From Candidatus Nomurabacteria bacterium (lineage in GTDB: Bacteria; Patescibacteriota; Minisyncoccia; Phycocordibacterales; UBA9973): 34,133 nucleotides of DNA. Under the pieces are notes generated by a model, which was given only the letters and a program-made list of their open reading frames with translations, did no database searches and had not been told where the DNA came from. The number at the start of each line of letters is the position of its first letter. The first letter of the stretch is position 1. The translations under genes were made by a program, and so were the position numbers. Positions 14,326 to 20,552 of this stretch are shown here, one piece after another. The DNA is taken from contig JACPLQ010000014.1 of NCBI GenBank assembly GCA_016186435.1, forward strand, positions 6,540 to 40,672, read 5' to 3'.

Positions 14326-15051
14326 ATGTCAAAAATAGTTCATCCATATGCGCATAGATTGATAATACTAAGAGACTGGAAGTCGCGCTGGTTTGCTGAT
14401 CCGAAAAAATATGTCGCCTATTTGAAGGGGGATGTTTTGATACGGCAATGGCTGGAAAAGAAATTGCGCGGAATGTATGTATCTACTATTGAGATAGAAA
14501 GAAGCCGAAAAGCTACTCGTTTTATAATAAAAACTTCTCGTCCGGGGCTTATCATCGGCAGGTCCGGTGAAGGCGCGACAAAACTTAAGGAAGAAATTTT
14601 GAAAAAGATGGATCATCTGAAACTTCCAAGACCGGAAGATTTCAAACTGGAAATAATGGAAATTTCAAATCCGGAAGCTGATGCCGCTATTGTTGCCTAT
14701 ATGATTGCCGAAGGACTAGAAAAGAGAATGCCTTATCGCCGAGTTATAAAGCAGATAATTGAAAAAGTGATACAGGCGCACGGAGTGGAAGGAGCAAGAA
14801 TAGTATTGGGAGGCCGCTTGGGGGGAGCAGAAATTGCCCGTACGGAGGAGCTTAAGAGGGGTTCCGTCCCGCTCCAGAGCTTCCGCGCGGATATAGATTT
14901 TAAGCGGGAACGCGCGATTCTGTCTTACGGAACCATTGGCATCAAGGTTTGGATATATCGCGGTAAAATTTTCGCGGATAAAAAGCCTGCCAAGACCGCT
15001 TATTCCACTTCTCCTAAAGGCGAAAAAGAAAGCAATTTAAAAACAGATTAG
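14326..15051 (+). CDS. rpsC: 30S ribosomal protein S3
   Basis: S3, 241 aa, part of the mRNA entry channel. The KH domain with RPGLIIGRSGEGATKLKEEI (GXXG loop RSGEG) is clear, and the C-terminal domain shows GARIVLGGRLGGAEIARTE and YGTIGIKVWIYRG. The N-terminus begins SKIVHPYAHRL, with the adjacent RDWKSRWFA motif. A short Lys/Ser-rich tail ends the protein. It lies 28 nt after rplV without a Shine-Dalgarno site. Confidence 0.98.
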   Translation: MSKIVHPYAHRLIILRDWKSRWFADPKKYVAYLKGDVLIRQWLEKKLRGMYVSTIEIERSRKATRFIIKTSRPGLIIGRSGEGATKLKEEILKKMDHLKLPRPEDFKLEIMEISNPEADAAIVAYMIAEGLEKRMPYRRVIKQIIEKVIQAHGVEGARIVLGGRLGGAEIARTEELKRGSVPLQSFRADIDFKRERAILSYGTIGIKVWIYRGKIFADKKPAKTAYSTSPKGEKESNLKTD

Positions 15052-15078
15052 TAGTTCGGCAGGCTTACCATAAAATAT

Positions 15079-15510
15079 ATGTTAATACCCAAAAAAGTAA
15101 AATTTAGAAAATGGCAGACCGGACGCAGTCTTAAAAAGACTACCAAGGCTCGCGACACCCGCGGCATAAAGCTTGCTTTCGGTTCTTACGGACTAAAATC
15201 CGAATCTCAAGCCCGCATAAAATCTACCCATATAGAATCCGCCCGAAAAGTTATTTCCCGCACACTCACGAAGACAGGCAAATACTGGGTGCGGATTTTC
15301 CCGGACAGGCCTTTTACCGCGAAAGCCGCGGAAGTGGGCATGGGAAAGGGAAAAGGAGATCCGCAGGGATATTGTTTTGATGTTTTACCCGGCCGTATTA
15401 TTTTTGAAGTTGACGGCGCGGAAGAAAAAGTTGCCCACGAAGCGCTTCGAAAAGCCGGCAGCAAGCTTCCGGTGAAGACGAGAATAATCAGCCGAGCGCA
15501 TAATCAGTAA
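15079..15510 (+). CDS. rplP: 50S ribosomal protein L16
   Basis: L16, 143 aa, which organises the A-site side of the 50S. Features are MLIPKKVKFRKWQTGR, GIKLAFGSYGLKS, WVRIFPDRPFTAKAAEVGMG and GKGKGDPQGYCFDVLPGRIIFEV. The arginine of the RPFTAK block, hydroxylated in some bacteria, is kept. Full length; ATG follows rpsC by 27 nt. Confidence 0.98.
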   Translation: MLIPKKVKFRKWQTGRSLKKTTKARDTRGIKLAFGSYGLKSESQARIKSTHIESARKVISRTLTKTGKYWVRIFPDRPFTAKAAEVGMGKGKGDPQGYCFDVLPGRIIFEVDGAEEKVAHEALRKAGSKLPVKTRIISRAHNQ

Positions 15511-15520
15511 AAATAATAAA

Positions 15521-15724
15521 ATGGCAAAAGCAAGTAAAAAATTAAAAGAAGATTTAAAAGGAATAAAGAGGGGCGAGCTAGAAAAGAAACTCACTGCTTT
15601 AAAAGAAGAAGTTCGCGTTACTCATTTTAAAGCTGAAGGCTCACGTTCAAAGAATGTAAAAGAGCTTGCGGGCTTAAAAAAAGAAATCGCTCGAGTTTTA
15701 ACTCATATGAAGCAAGCAAAATAA
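15521..15724 (+). CDS. rpmC: 50S ribosomal protein L29
   Basis: L29, 67 aa, a two-helix protein near the tunnel exit. The pattern [45 protein letters not shown] has the usual helix-loop-helix, here split by the KNVKEL block. Only 10 nt separate it from rplP and 4 nt from rpsQ, so it is tightly coupled. Confidence 0.93.
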   Translation: MAKASKKLKEDLKGIKRGELEKKLTALKEEVRVTHFKAEGSRSKNVKELAGLKKEIARVLTHMKQAK

Positions 15725-15728
15725 TTTT

Positions 15729-16034
15729 ATGACAACAAAAAAAATACAAGAGAATACAGAAAAGAAAAGCCTGCCTGCCGGTAGGCAGGGTAATATTTTA
15801 AAAGGCGTAGTTACTTCTGATAAGATGGATAAGACTGTTGTCGTTTCAGTGTCTAGATTTATCAAGCATTCGCTCTATGGAAAGTTTTACAAAGTGAGCA
15901 AAAAATACAAGGCGCACGACGAAGCAAACAAGTTTAAAACAGGAGACCATGTGGAAATAATTGAAACTAAGCCTATTTCCAAAGATAAGAGATTTCGGGT
16001 CGTCTTGAGACCCGACCCTGTTAAATCGCCCTAA
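15729..16034 (+). CDS. rpsQ: 30S ribosomal protein S17
   Basis: S17, 101 aa, a primary 16S rRNA binder. The OB-fold core is [52 protein letters not shown]. Before the core, residues 14-21 (SLPAGRQG) are encoded by a palindrome (15770-15789) and look like an in-frame insertion. The last residues (DPVKSP) and the TAA stop lie in a second, Y-shaped palindrome (16015-16062), so both ends of the gene have been touched by repeats. Confidence 0.96.
   Translation: MTTKKIQENTEKKSLPAGRQGNILKGVVTSDKMDKTVVVSVSRFIKHSLYGKFYKVSKKYKAHDEANKFKTGDHVEIIETKPISKDKRFRVVLRPDPVKSP
15770..15789. repeat. in-frame palindrome inside rpsQ
   Basis: CCTGCCTGCCGGTAGGCAGG folds back on itself fully as RNA (one G-U pair on each side). 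It reads LPAGRQG in frame. A related form lies at 18261-18281 and a weaker one in rplR. Confidence 0.8.
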
Positions 16035-16062
16035 GGGCGCCGCGAAGCGGATTTAACAGGGT
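16015..16062. repeat. Y-shaped palindrome over the rpsQ stop
   Basis: A perfect 13-bp outer stem (ACCCTGTTAAATC, 16015-16027, with 16050-16062) encloses GCCC-TAA-GGGC (16028-16038) and CCGC-GAA-GCGG (16040-16050, last base shared). The rpsQ TAA is the loop of the first arm. Same plan as the element before fusA (2473-2545). Confidence 0.8.
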
Positions 16063-16099
16063 GATTATTTTATAATCGCTTCGCTCAATAAAATTAATC

Positions 16100-16471
16100 A
16101 TGATACAAAACGAAACATTAGTAAAAATAACAGACAACGCCGGAGGCACCGTAGGAAAGGTGTTCAAGATTTTAGGCTCCTCCAAAAAGAGATATGCGAC
16201 TTTGGGAGAGATAGTTATCATCTCTGTTAAAGTAGCCAGTCCCAGAAAAATGGTAAAGAAGAAAGATGTGCATCAGGCTGTCGTCGTGCGCACGCGCGGA
16301 GCTTACAGACGAAAGGATGGTTCATATATTCGTTTTGACGATAACGCGGTAGTAATTTTAGAAAAAGGAAAGAAAGATCCAAAAGCTGGACGCGTATTCG
16401 GTCCGATCCCGAGGGAATTGGCAGAAAAAGGATTCCAGAAGATAATATCTTTAGCGCAGGAAGTCATATAA
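16100..16471 (+). CDS. rplN: 50S ribosomal protein L14
   Basis: L14, 123 aa, at the subunit interface. MIQNETLVKITDNAGG, VVRTRGAYRRKDGSYIRFDDNAVVI and RVFGPIPRELAEKGFQKIISLAQEVI are all typical, and the length is that of the family. The stop is followed directly by the second copy of the 81-85 bp element. Confidence 0.98.
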   Translation: MIQNETLVKITDNAGGTVGKVFKILGSSKKRYATLGEIVIISVKVASPRKMVKKKDVHQAVVVRTRGAYRRKDGSYIRFDDNAVVILEKGKKDPKAGRVFGPIPRELAEKGFQKIISLAQEVI

Positions 16472-16556
16472 TACGAAAATTATGCGAAAGCTACAAAAAA
16501 CAACAAAAATTTTTCGCAGATTTTCGTAAATTTTCGAATAATTTTAGTATAATAAC
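16472..16556 (+). repeat. intergenic element, copy 2 (before rplX)
   Basis: 85 bp, from the rplN stop to the rplX ATG, nearly identical to copy 1 over its whole length. The ends are TACGAAAATTATGCGAAA and the inverted CGAATAATTTTAGTA. It ends TAGTAT, 6 nt, ATG. Confidence 0.87.
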
Positions 16557-16778
16557 ATGAAAATCAAAACAGGAGACAATATAATAATAATTACCGGCAA
16601 AGACAAGGGCAAAAAAGGCAAAGTCGTCCGTGCCATGCCGAAAGAAAATAAAGTCGTAGTGGAAGGCTTGAACATGATGAAGAAGCACCAGCGCCCCAGG
16701 AAGTCCGGAGAAAAAGGCACCATGATAAATATGGCGATGCCTATTCACGTTTCCAATGTCACAAAGCCGGTTAAATAA
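16557..16778 (+). CDS. rplX: 50S ribosomal protein L24
   Basis: L24, 73 aa, an assembly initiator. The KOW motif is at the N-terminus (IKTGDNIIIITGKDKGKKGK) followed by VVVEGLNMMKKHQRP. It is shorter than the usual 100-105 aa and ends after NMAMPIHVSNVTKPVK, so only the KOW domain and one following strand set remain. rplE starts 4 nt after the stop. Confidence 0.95.
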   Translation: MKIKTGDNIIIITGKDKGKKGKVVRAMPKENKVVVEGLNMMKKHQRPRKSGEKGTMINMAMPIHVSNVTKPVK

Positions 16779-16782
16779 AAAA

Positions 16783-17331
16783 ATGAAGCACTTAACTGTA
16801 AAAGAAAAAGAAGCCGGAGCGTATGAAAAAATGAAGGAAGTTTTTCATTACAAGAATCCTATGGCAGCCCCGAGAATTATGAAAGTAGTGATAAATACCG
16901 GCACCGGCACCGCCATGAAGAAAGACAAGAACAAAAACGAGGTCATCACCTTGCGCTTGGCAAAAATTACCGGCCAAAAACCATCGCTCCGGGGCGCCAA
17001 GCAGTCAATTTCCTCTTTCAAGGTTCGCCAGGGCGACCCGATCGGGGCCATGGTAACCCTCCGCGGCAAAAGAATGTACGCCTTTTTGGAGAAGCTCATA
17101 AACGTTGCTTTGCCGCGCACCAAAGACTTTCGCGGCATCAAGAGGGATGCGGTAGACAGCGTCGGCAACCTGACCATCGGCATCAAAGAGCACACCATCT
17201 TTCCGGAAACTGCGGACGAGGATATCAAGGATATTTTCGGCATGTCGGTTACCCTGATTTCCACGGCCAGAAATAAAAAAGAGGGCCTAGCATTTTTTGA
17301 AAATCTCGGCGTGCCGTTCAAGAAAGAATAA
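16783..17331 (+). CDS. rplE: 50S ribosomal protein L5
   Basis: L5, 182 aa from ATG 16783, which binds 5S rRNA and contacts the P-site tRNA. Features: MKVVINTGTG, LRLAKITGQKPSLRGAKQSI, FKVRQGDPIGAMVTLRG and GNLTIGIKEHTIFPE. ATG 16783 is used because an upstream in-frame start would overlap rplX by 23 nt. Its stop is followed after 3 nt by the palindromic repeat that opens the inserted island. Confidence 0.97.
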   Translation: MKHLTVKEKEAGAYEKMKEVFHYKNPMAAPRIMKVVINTGTGTAMKKDKNKNEVITLRLAKITGQKPSLRGAKQSISSFKVRQGDPIGAMVTLRGKRMYAFLEKLINVALPRTKDFRGIKRDAVDSVGNLTIGIKEHTIFPETADEDIKDIFGMSVTLISTARNKKEGLAFFENLGVPFKKE

Positions 17332-17334
17332 AAT

Positions 17335-17352
17335 AATTACTGAGTTAACTCA
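17335..17352. repeat. boundary repeat R1
   Basis: AATTACTGAGTTAACTCA, containing the perfect palindrome TGAGTTAACTCA, directly after rplE. Near-identical copies are at 17983-18000 and 20078-20095, marking module borders. Confidence 0.8.
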
Positions 17353-17379
17353 TAAATTTGCTTAATTTATTTGTGGGTT

Positions 17380-17385
17380 TATAAT
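17380..17385 (+). promoter_or_regulatory. -10 box 6 nt before the DUF5678-like gene
   Basis: TATAAT, 6 nt, ATG 17392. A weak -35 (TTGCTT, 17358-17363, 16-nt spacer) is possible. Predicts a leaderless mRNA. Confidence 0.55.
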
Positions 17386-17391
17386 ATAAAT

Positions 17392-17586
17392 ATGGCAAAA
17401 GATTGGTCAAAAATATACAAGAAATATAAAGGTCTGTGGGTCGCTATGTTAGACGACGAACAGACTGTAGTTGGTAGTGGTAAAACTCTCAAAGAAGCCC
17501 TCTCAAAGGCGCACAAAAAAGGATATGCTGATCCTATCATGAACCGTATGCCGGATAATCTTTCTCCCTACGTTGGTTTTTTATGA
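17392..17586 (+). CDS. DUF5678-like small protein
   Basis: A 64-aa protein with the pattern IYKKYKGLWVAMLDDEQTVV, SGKTLKEALSKAHKKGY and a C-terminal MPDNLSPYVGFL. The W-V-A block, the V-x-SGK-T turn and the A-x-x-KGY helix match my memory of DUF5678, a family of archaea and CPR bacteria with no known function. The ATG follows a -10 box by 6 nt. Its stop overlaps the next start (ATGA), so the two proteins are probably made together. It may guide or inhibit the neighbouring protease. Confidence 0.7.
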   Translation: MAKDWSKIYKKYKGLWVAMLDDEQTVVGSGKTLKEALSKAHKKGYADPIMNRMPDNLSPYVGFL

Positions 17587-17984
17587 AATTCAACTATAAA
17601 CGCTATGGTCCTAATGTAATTAGGCCAGTTATAGAAGTAAAGATAAAATCAAATTCTCACACAATTAAATATCATGTTCTTGTGGATTCTGGCGCAGACA
17701 TGAGTTTATTCCATTCAGAAGTTGCAGAAGCCCTCGGTATTGATTTAAGTAAATGTAAAAAAGGGCTTATTACCGGAGTCGGTGGAAAATCTTCCGAATA
17801 TTTTTTGCATAAAGTTTCTGTGGAAGTGGGTGGCTGGGACCATGACATGGAGATTGGTTTTCTTCCTACTATCGCTGGTCGCTCTGCTCCGTATGGAATC
17901 GTGGGACAAAAAGGATTTTTTGAAAATTTTATTGTTAAATTTGATTTACAAAAAGAGGAAATAGAATTAAAAGCAAGACATTAA
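17583..17984 (+). CDS. retropepsin-like (clan AA) aspartic protease
   Basis: A 133-aa single-domain protein. VLVDSGADMSLFH has the D-[ST]-G-A catalytic motif of retropepsins, followed by the strand-rich ITGVGGKSSEYFLHKVSVEVGG and by YGIVGQKGFFENFIVKFD, the conserved segment that normally packs behind the active site. One copy of the motif means it must work as a dimer. No signal peptide or membrane helix, so a cytoplasmic role is likely. It is coupled to the DUF5678-like gene by a 4-nt overlap. Substrate unknown. Confidence 0.82.
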   Translation: MKFNYKRYGPNVIRPVIEVKIKSNSHTIKYHVLVDSGADMSLFHSEVAEALGIDLSKCKKGLITGVGGKSSEYFLHKVSVEVGGWDHDMEIGFLPTIAGRSAPYGIVGQKGFFENFIVKFDLQKEEIELKARH

Positions 17985-18000
17985 TTACTGAGTTAGCTCA
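17983..18000. repeat. boundary repeat R2
   Basis: AATTACTGAGTTAGCTCA, one mismatch to R1, overlapping the protease stop and ending 6 nt before the next ATG. The following TGAGTT extends it as a second palindrome. Confidence 0.8.
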
Positions 18001-18006
18001 TGAGTT

Positions 18007-18189
18007 ATGGCAAGACCTACAAATTCAACTAGAAAAATAACGCGAGTCGGTAGAGCAAAATCTTTTTCAATAGTGATTCCGGCTGAAATTATGCGCTCGC
18101 TCGGCTGGCGGGAAAAACAGCGAGTCGTCGTTAAACGTGTCGCCCGCGGTGTTTCCATTATTGACGCGAAGACTAAAAAGAGGAAATAA
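18007..18189 (+). CDS. AbrB/MazE-like swapped-hairpin DNA-binding protein
   Basis: A 60-aa protein. ITRVGRAKSFSIVIPAEIMRSLGWREKQRVVVKRV has the AbrB/SpoVT pattern: a strand, then S-x-x-IPAEI, a short helix LGW, then two strands. The basic ends suit DNA binding. Such proteins act as transition regulators or as antitoxins; no toxin gene is next to it, so a regulator of the pilin genes downstream is one option, unproven. No Shine-Dalgarno site. Confidence 0.75.
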   Translation: MARPTNSTRKITRVGRAKSFSIVIPAEIMRSLGWREKQRVVVKRVARGVSIIDAKTKKRK

Positions 18190-18202
18190 TTCTTCCACCT
18201 CC

Positions 18203-18281
18203 CTCCGCTAGGCAAGACCTAGCGGAGTACTCCTCAAGAGGAGAATGAACTCCGAAAGGCCTGCCTGTCCGGCAGTCAGGG
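18203..18281. repeat. three hairpins after the AbrB-like gene
   Basis: CTCCGCTAGG-CAAGA-CCTAGCGGAG (18203-18227), CTCCTC-AA-GAGGAG (18230-18243) and the LPAGRQ-type palindrome CCTGCCTG..CAGTCAGG (18261-18281). They fill the gap to the next promoter; GGGGATTTTTG follows the last, so it may terminate. Confidence 0.65.
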
Positions 18282-18307
18282 GATTTTTGTTTCAATTTAA
18301 AAGGTGT

Positions 18308-18313
18308 TATAAT
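18308..18313 (+). promoter_or_regulatory. -10 box 6 nt before the membrane-protein gene
   Basis: TATAAT, then 6 nt, then ATG 18320. No good -35. Predicts a leaderless transcript. Confidence 0.55.
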
Positions 18314-18319
18314 TTATAT

Positions 18320-18631
18320 ATGAGTGACGAAATGCTGGATTTGAGCAAAAATGCGGAAATAGATAAAGCACTGAAAGAATTTGAAGCCAAGAATATGGAA
18401 GAAGCGGCGCAAAATGCGCCCATAGTCTCCAAGAACAGTGAGCGTCTCGGGCTGGTCGGCTGGGCCATGAAGCACTCCGGCGGGTTGATAAAAGACGAAA
18501 GGCAAATGGAATACATTCTTTTGGGGTTTGTTGTAGCGGCGATTGCCGTCTCACTGTTTTTAGTTTTTGGAGGAAAAAGTGAAAATATACCGCCACAAAT
18601 AATGATAGATACAGTACCCCCTAATATATGA
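18320..18631 (+). CDS. small single-pass membrane protein, copy A
   Basis: A 103-aa protein from ATG 18320. The first about 70 residues are cytoplasm-like and charged (KALKEFEAKNMEEAAQNAPI), followed by SERLGLVGWAMKHSGGLIKD and one membrane helix (EYILLGFVVAAIAVSLFLVF, about residues 70-90), then a short polar tail. Its stop overlaps the pilin start (ATGA). A clear paralogue (copy B) precedes the second pilin gene, so protein and pilin form a repeated pair. I know no family; a role in pilin delivery or anchoring is a guess. Confidence 0.75.
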   Translation: MSDEMLDLSKNAEIDKALKEFEAKNMEEAAQNAPIVSKNSERLGLVGWAMKHSGGLIKDERQMEYILLGFVVAAIAVSLFLVFGGKSENIPPQIMIDTVPPNI

Positions 18632-19086
18632 AAAACACAAAAACCATTAAGGGGTTTACTTTAATTGAATTGCTTGTAGTAGTTGCAATCATAGGACTAC
18701 TATCTTCTATTGTTATGGCTTCACTGAACACGGCAAGAGCAAAAGCTAGAGACGCCCAAAGAATTTCTAGTATCAAACAAGTTCAAACAGCCCTAGAGTT
18801 GTATTATGATACTAAAGGGTTTTACCCCGCTAGCCCTGATAGTCCATTCCCTGGTGGAGTAGTAACTGCTGCCTTGACTCCAAATTATATAAGTCAGATG
18901 CCAAAGGATCCTACGAATGTCGAACCGTACGTATATCGTTATTACAACAACAATAATTCAAGTTTTTACGCCATAAGAATAAATTACGAAATTAGAACCC
19001 CGGATTGCTATGTGTGCGGAGGGCCATCTGCGACATGCGCTTCAGGAAATAATAGTTGGTGGAGTTTACCTATGTGCGCATATTAG
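18628..19086 (+). CDS. type IV pilin-like protein, copy A
   Basis: A 152-aa prepilin. Short basic leader MKNTKTIKG, then the N-methylation/cleavage motif with FTLIELLVVVAIIGLLSSIV; cleavage is expected after Gly9 and the conserved Glu5 of the mature protein is present. The helix continues to SLNTARAKARDAQRISSIKQVQTALELYYDTKGFYP, the usual pseudopilin stalk, then a small globular domain with four cysteines near the end (CYVCGG, C, C). It belongs to a surface pilus or DNA-uptake system. It is coupled to the upstream membrane protein. Confidence 0.9.
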   Translation: MKNTKTIKGFTLIELLVVVAIIGLLSSIVMASLNTARAKARDAQRISSIKQVQTALELYYDTKGFYPASPDSPFPGGVVTAALTPNYISQMPKDPTNVEPYVYRYYNNNNSSFYAIRINYEIRTPDCYVCGGPSATCASGNNSWWSLPMCAY

Positions 19087-19114
19087 AAATAAGGTATAAT
19101 TGATAAGACGGAAG

Positions 19115-19435
19115 ATGAATGAGAATACAGATATAAGTAAAGATGCGGAAATAAATCAGGCCCTGCAAGAATTTGAAGCCAAGAACACGGAGGAAGCGGC
19201 GCAGAATGCGCCCGTAGTTTCCAAAAACTATGAGCGTCTCGGGCTGGTAGGCTGGGTAGTGAAGCACTCTGGAGGAGTAATTAAGGATGAGGCAATAGCA
19301 GAATACGCGCTTTTAGCATTTGCCGCGGTGGCTACGGTTATTTCTCTGTTTTTATTTTTTGGCGGCAATGGTCAACAATTCAAAAAAGGTATGGAGGTAG
19401 AAATTGGGCCAGAATTAAACCAGGTTTCCCGCTGA
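19115..19435 (+). CDS. small single-pass membrane protein, copy B
   Basis: A 106-aa paralogue of the protein at 18320. Shared blocks are QEFEAKNTEEAAQNAPVVSK, ERLGLVGWVVKHSGG and IKDE, then a membrane helix (EYALLAFAAVATVISLFLFF). The tails differ. ATG 19115 matches copy A; TTG 19100 is unlikely. A TATAAT lies at 19095-19100, 14 nt before the ATG. The pairing with a second pilin gene 19 nt downstream points to duplication of a two-gene unit. Confidence 0.75.
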   Translation: MNENTDISKDAEINQALQEFEAKNTEEAAQNAPVVSKNYERLGLVGWVVKHSGGVIKDEAIAEYALLAFAAVATVISLFLFFGGNGQQFKKGMEVEIGPELNQVSR

Positions 19436-19454
19436 TGCGGCTTATTCAAAATTT

Positions 19455-20003
19455 ATGCTCAAGTATAAAATGCATAAAACAGGAGGATTTACTTTGATTG
19501 AACTTTTGGTCGTGGTATCCATTATTGGCCTTTTGGCGAGCGTGGTCATGACTTCCTTGAATAGCGCCCGGGCGAAAGCCAGGGATGCAAGGCGCCGAGC
19601 TGATACTACGCAAGTTAGAACCGCGCTTGAATTATATTATGCAAAATGTGGCACTTACATTGTCAAACAAAATTGTACCGGGACAGCATATGGCTCTAAT
19701 GGTACAGGATGGTTTAATTACTCTTATCCTGGGTCTGCGGGTTCGGTTGCGCAAGGATTGAAAGATGCTGGGGTTATCGGTGGAGTTACTATAGATCCTT
19801 CCGGACAAATAACATCAAACGGCACTACCCGCTCGGGCTATATGGTCTATGCAAATGCAAGCCACTATACTTTTTGGATAAATTTGGAAAATCCTACGGC
19901 TGCAGATATTGCCACGCAAAATTCCTGTTATTTTAGCCAATATGATAATTATCGAGCGACATTTTCTGTGGCTGCCCGAATGAATTATTGTGTTGGGCAG
20001 TAG
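19455..20003 (+). CDS. type IV pilin-like protein, copy B
   Basis: A 182-aa prepilin with leader MLKYKMHKTGG and FTLIELLVVVSIIGLLASVV, then SLNSARAKARDARRRADTTQVRTALELYY. The helix is closely similar to copy A, but the C-terminal domain is different: longer, Gly/Ser/Asn/Tyr-rich, with four cysteines (positions about 54, 60, 157 and 179). The start could also be ATG 19470. The shared stalk and distinct heads suggest two subunits of one filament, or antigen-like divergence after duplication. Confidence 0.9.
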   Translation: MLKYKMHKTGGFTLIELLVVVSIIGLLASVVMTSLNSARAKARDARRRADTTQVRTALELYYAKCGTYIVKQNCTGTAYGSNGTGWFNYSYPGSAGSVAQGLKDAGVIGGVTIDPSGQITSNGTTRSGYMVYANASHYTFWINLENPTAADIATQNSCYFSQYDNYRATFSVAARMNYCVGQ

Positions 20004-20032
20004 TAGCACAGTAAAGTAAGCTGTTATATTTC

Positions 20033-20077
20033 ACTAGCAAGGACTGTCCTAGCTAGTTTGTCCTGGCTAGTTTTTTT
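20033..20077 (+). terminator. palindromic terminator closing the pilin island
   Basis: ACTAGC at 20033-20038 can pair with GCTAGT at 20052-20057 (around AGGAC/GTCCT) or with the later GCTAGT at 20066-20071, which runs into seven Ts. The second form is a good intrinsic terminator. The core is the one repeated at 1887-1962. Confidence 0.7.
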
Positions 20078-20095
20078 AATTACTGAGTTAACTCA
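20078..20095. repeat. boundary repeat R3
   Basis: AATTACTGAGTTAACTCA, identical to R1, closing the island just upstream of a new promoter. Confidence 0.8.
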
Positions 20096-20119
20096 GGAGT
20101 TATTGTTCCTGCGTTATAT

Positions 20120-20148
20120 TTGACTAAAAAGCAATTATTTGCTAGGAT
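20120..20148 (+). promoter_or_regulatory. promoter for the second half of the spc cluster
   Basis: TTGACT (20120-20125), 17-nt spacer, TAGGAT (20143-20148). It restores transcription to rpsN and beyond after the island. The leader of about 130 nt holds CCCCT-ATTA-AGGGG (20208-20221) and no convincing gene; room for autoregulation exists. Confidence 0.7.
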
Positions 20149-20282
20149 GCTTGTAAGGGATAGGGCTTTGATTAATCCGCTTTTCTCTTTTAGATTCAAT
20201 CTTTTCGCCCCTATTAAGGGGAGACTAGAGGGGTTTAAAGAAAAAAAGTGAGATATTAACAGAGCAGTCCCGCAAATTACTT

Positions 20283-20468
20283 ATGGCCAAAACATCCGTC
20301 AAAGCGCGAGCGGCAAAAAAGCCGAAATTTTCCACTAGGGCGAAAAACCGGTGTTTTAAGTGCGGGCGAGGCAACGCTTTCATGCGGGACTTCGGCATTT
20401 GCCGCATTTGCTTCAGAGAATTGGCGAATGAAGGCATGCTGCCGGGAGTCCGGAAATCAAGTTGGTAA
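20283..20468 (+). CDS. rpsN: 30S ribosomal protein S14, zinc type
   Basis: S14 type Z, 61 aa. Four cysteines in two CXXC pairs (24/27 and 40/43: [11 protein letters not shown] and [11 protein letters not shown]) bind zinc. The end LPGVRKSSW is universal for S14. The first gene after the inserted island, with its own promoter upstream. Its stop is followed by copy 3 of the intergenic element. Confidence 0.97.
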   Translation: MAKTSVKARAAKKPKFSTRAKNRCFKCGRGNAFMRDFGICRICFRELANEGMLPGVRKSSW

Positions 20469-20552
20469 TACGAAAAACATGCAAACGCTACAAAAAACTA
20501 CAAAAAATTTCGCAGACTTTCGTAAGTTTTCGAATAATTTTCGTATAATATA
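20469..20552 (+). repeat. intergenic element, copy 3 (before rpsH)
   Basis: 84 bp, more diverged than copies 1 and 2, but with the same ends and order: TACGAAAA at the left, TTTTCGTA at the right. It starts directly after the rpsN stop and ends 3 nt after a TATAAT, at the rpsH ATG. Confidence 0.83.

Noticed and set aside
20147-20251. 34-codon frame in the rpsN leader
   Set aside because: Its ATG overlaps the -10 box of the promoter, so that transcript could not contain the start; no Shine-Dalgarno site.
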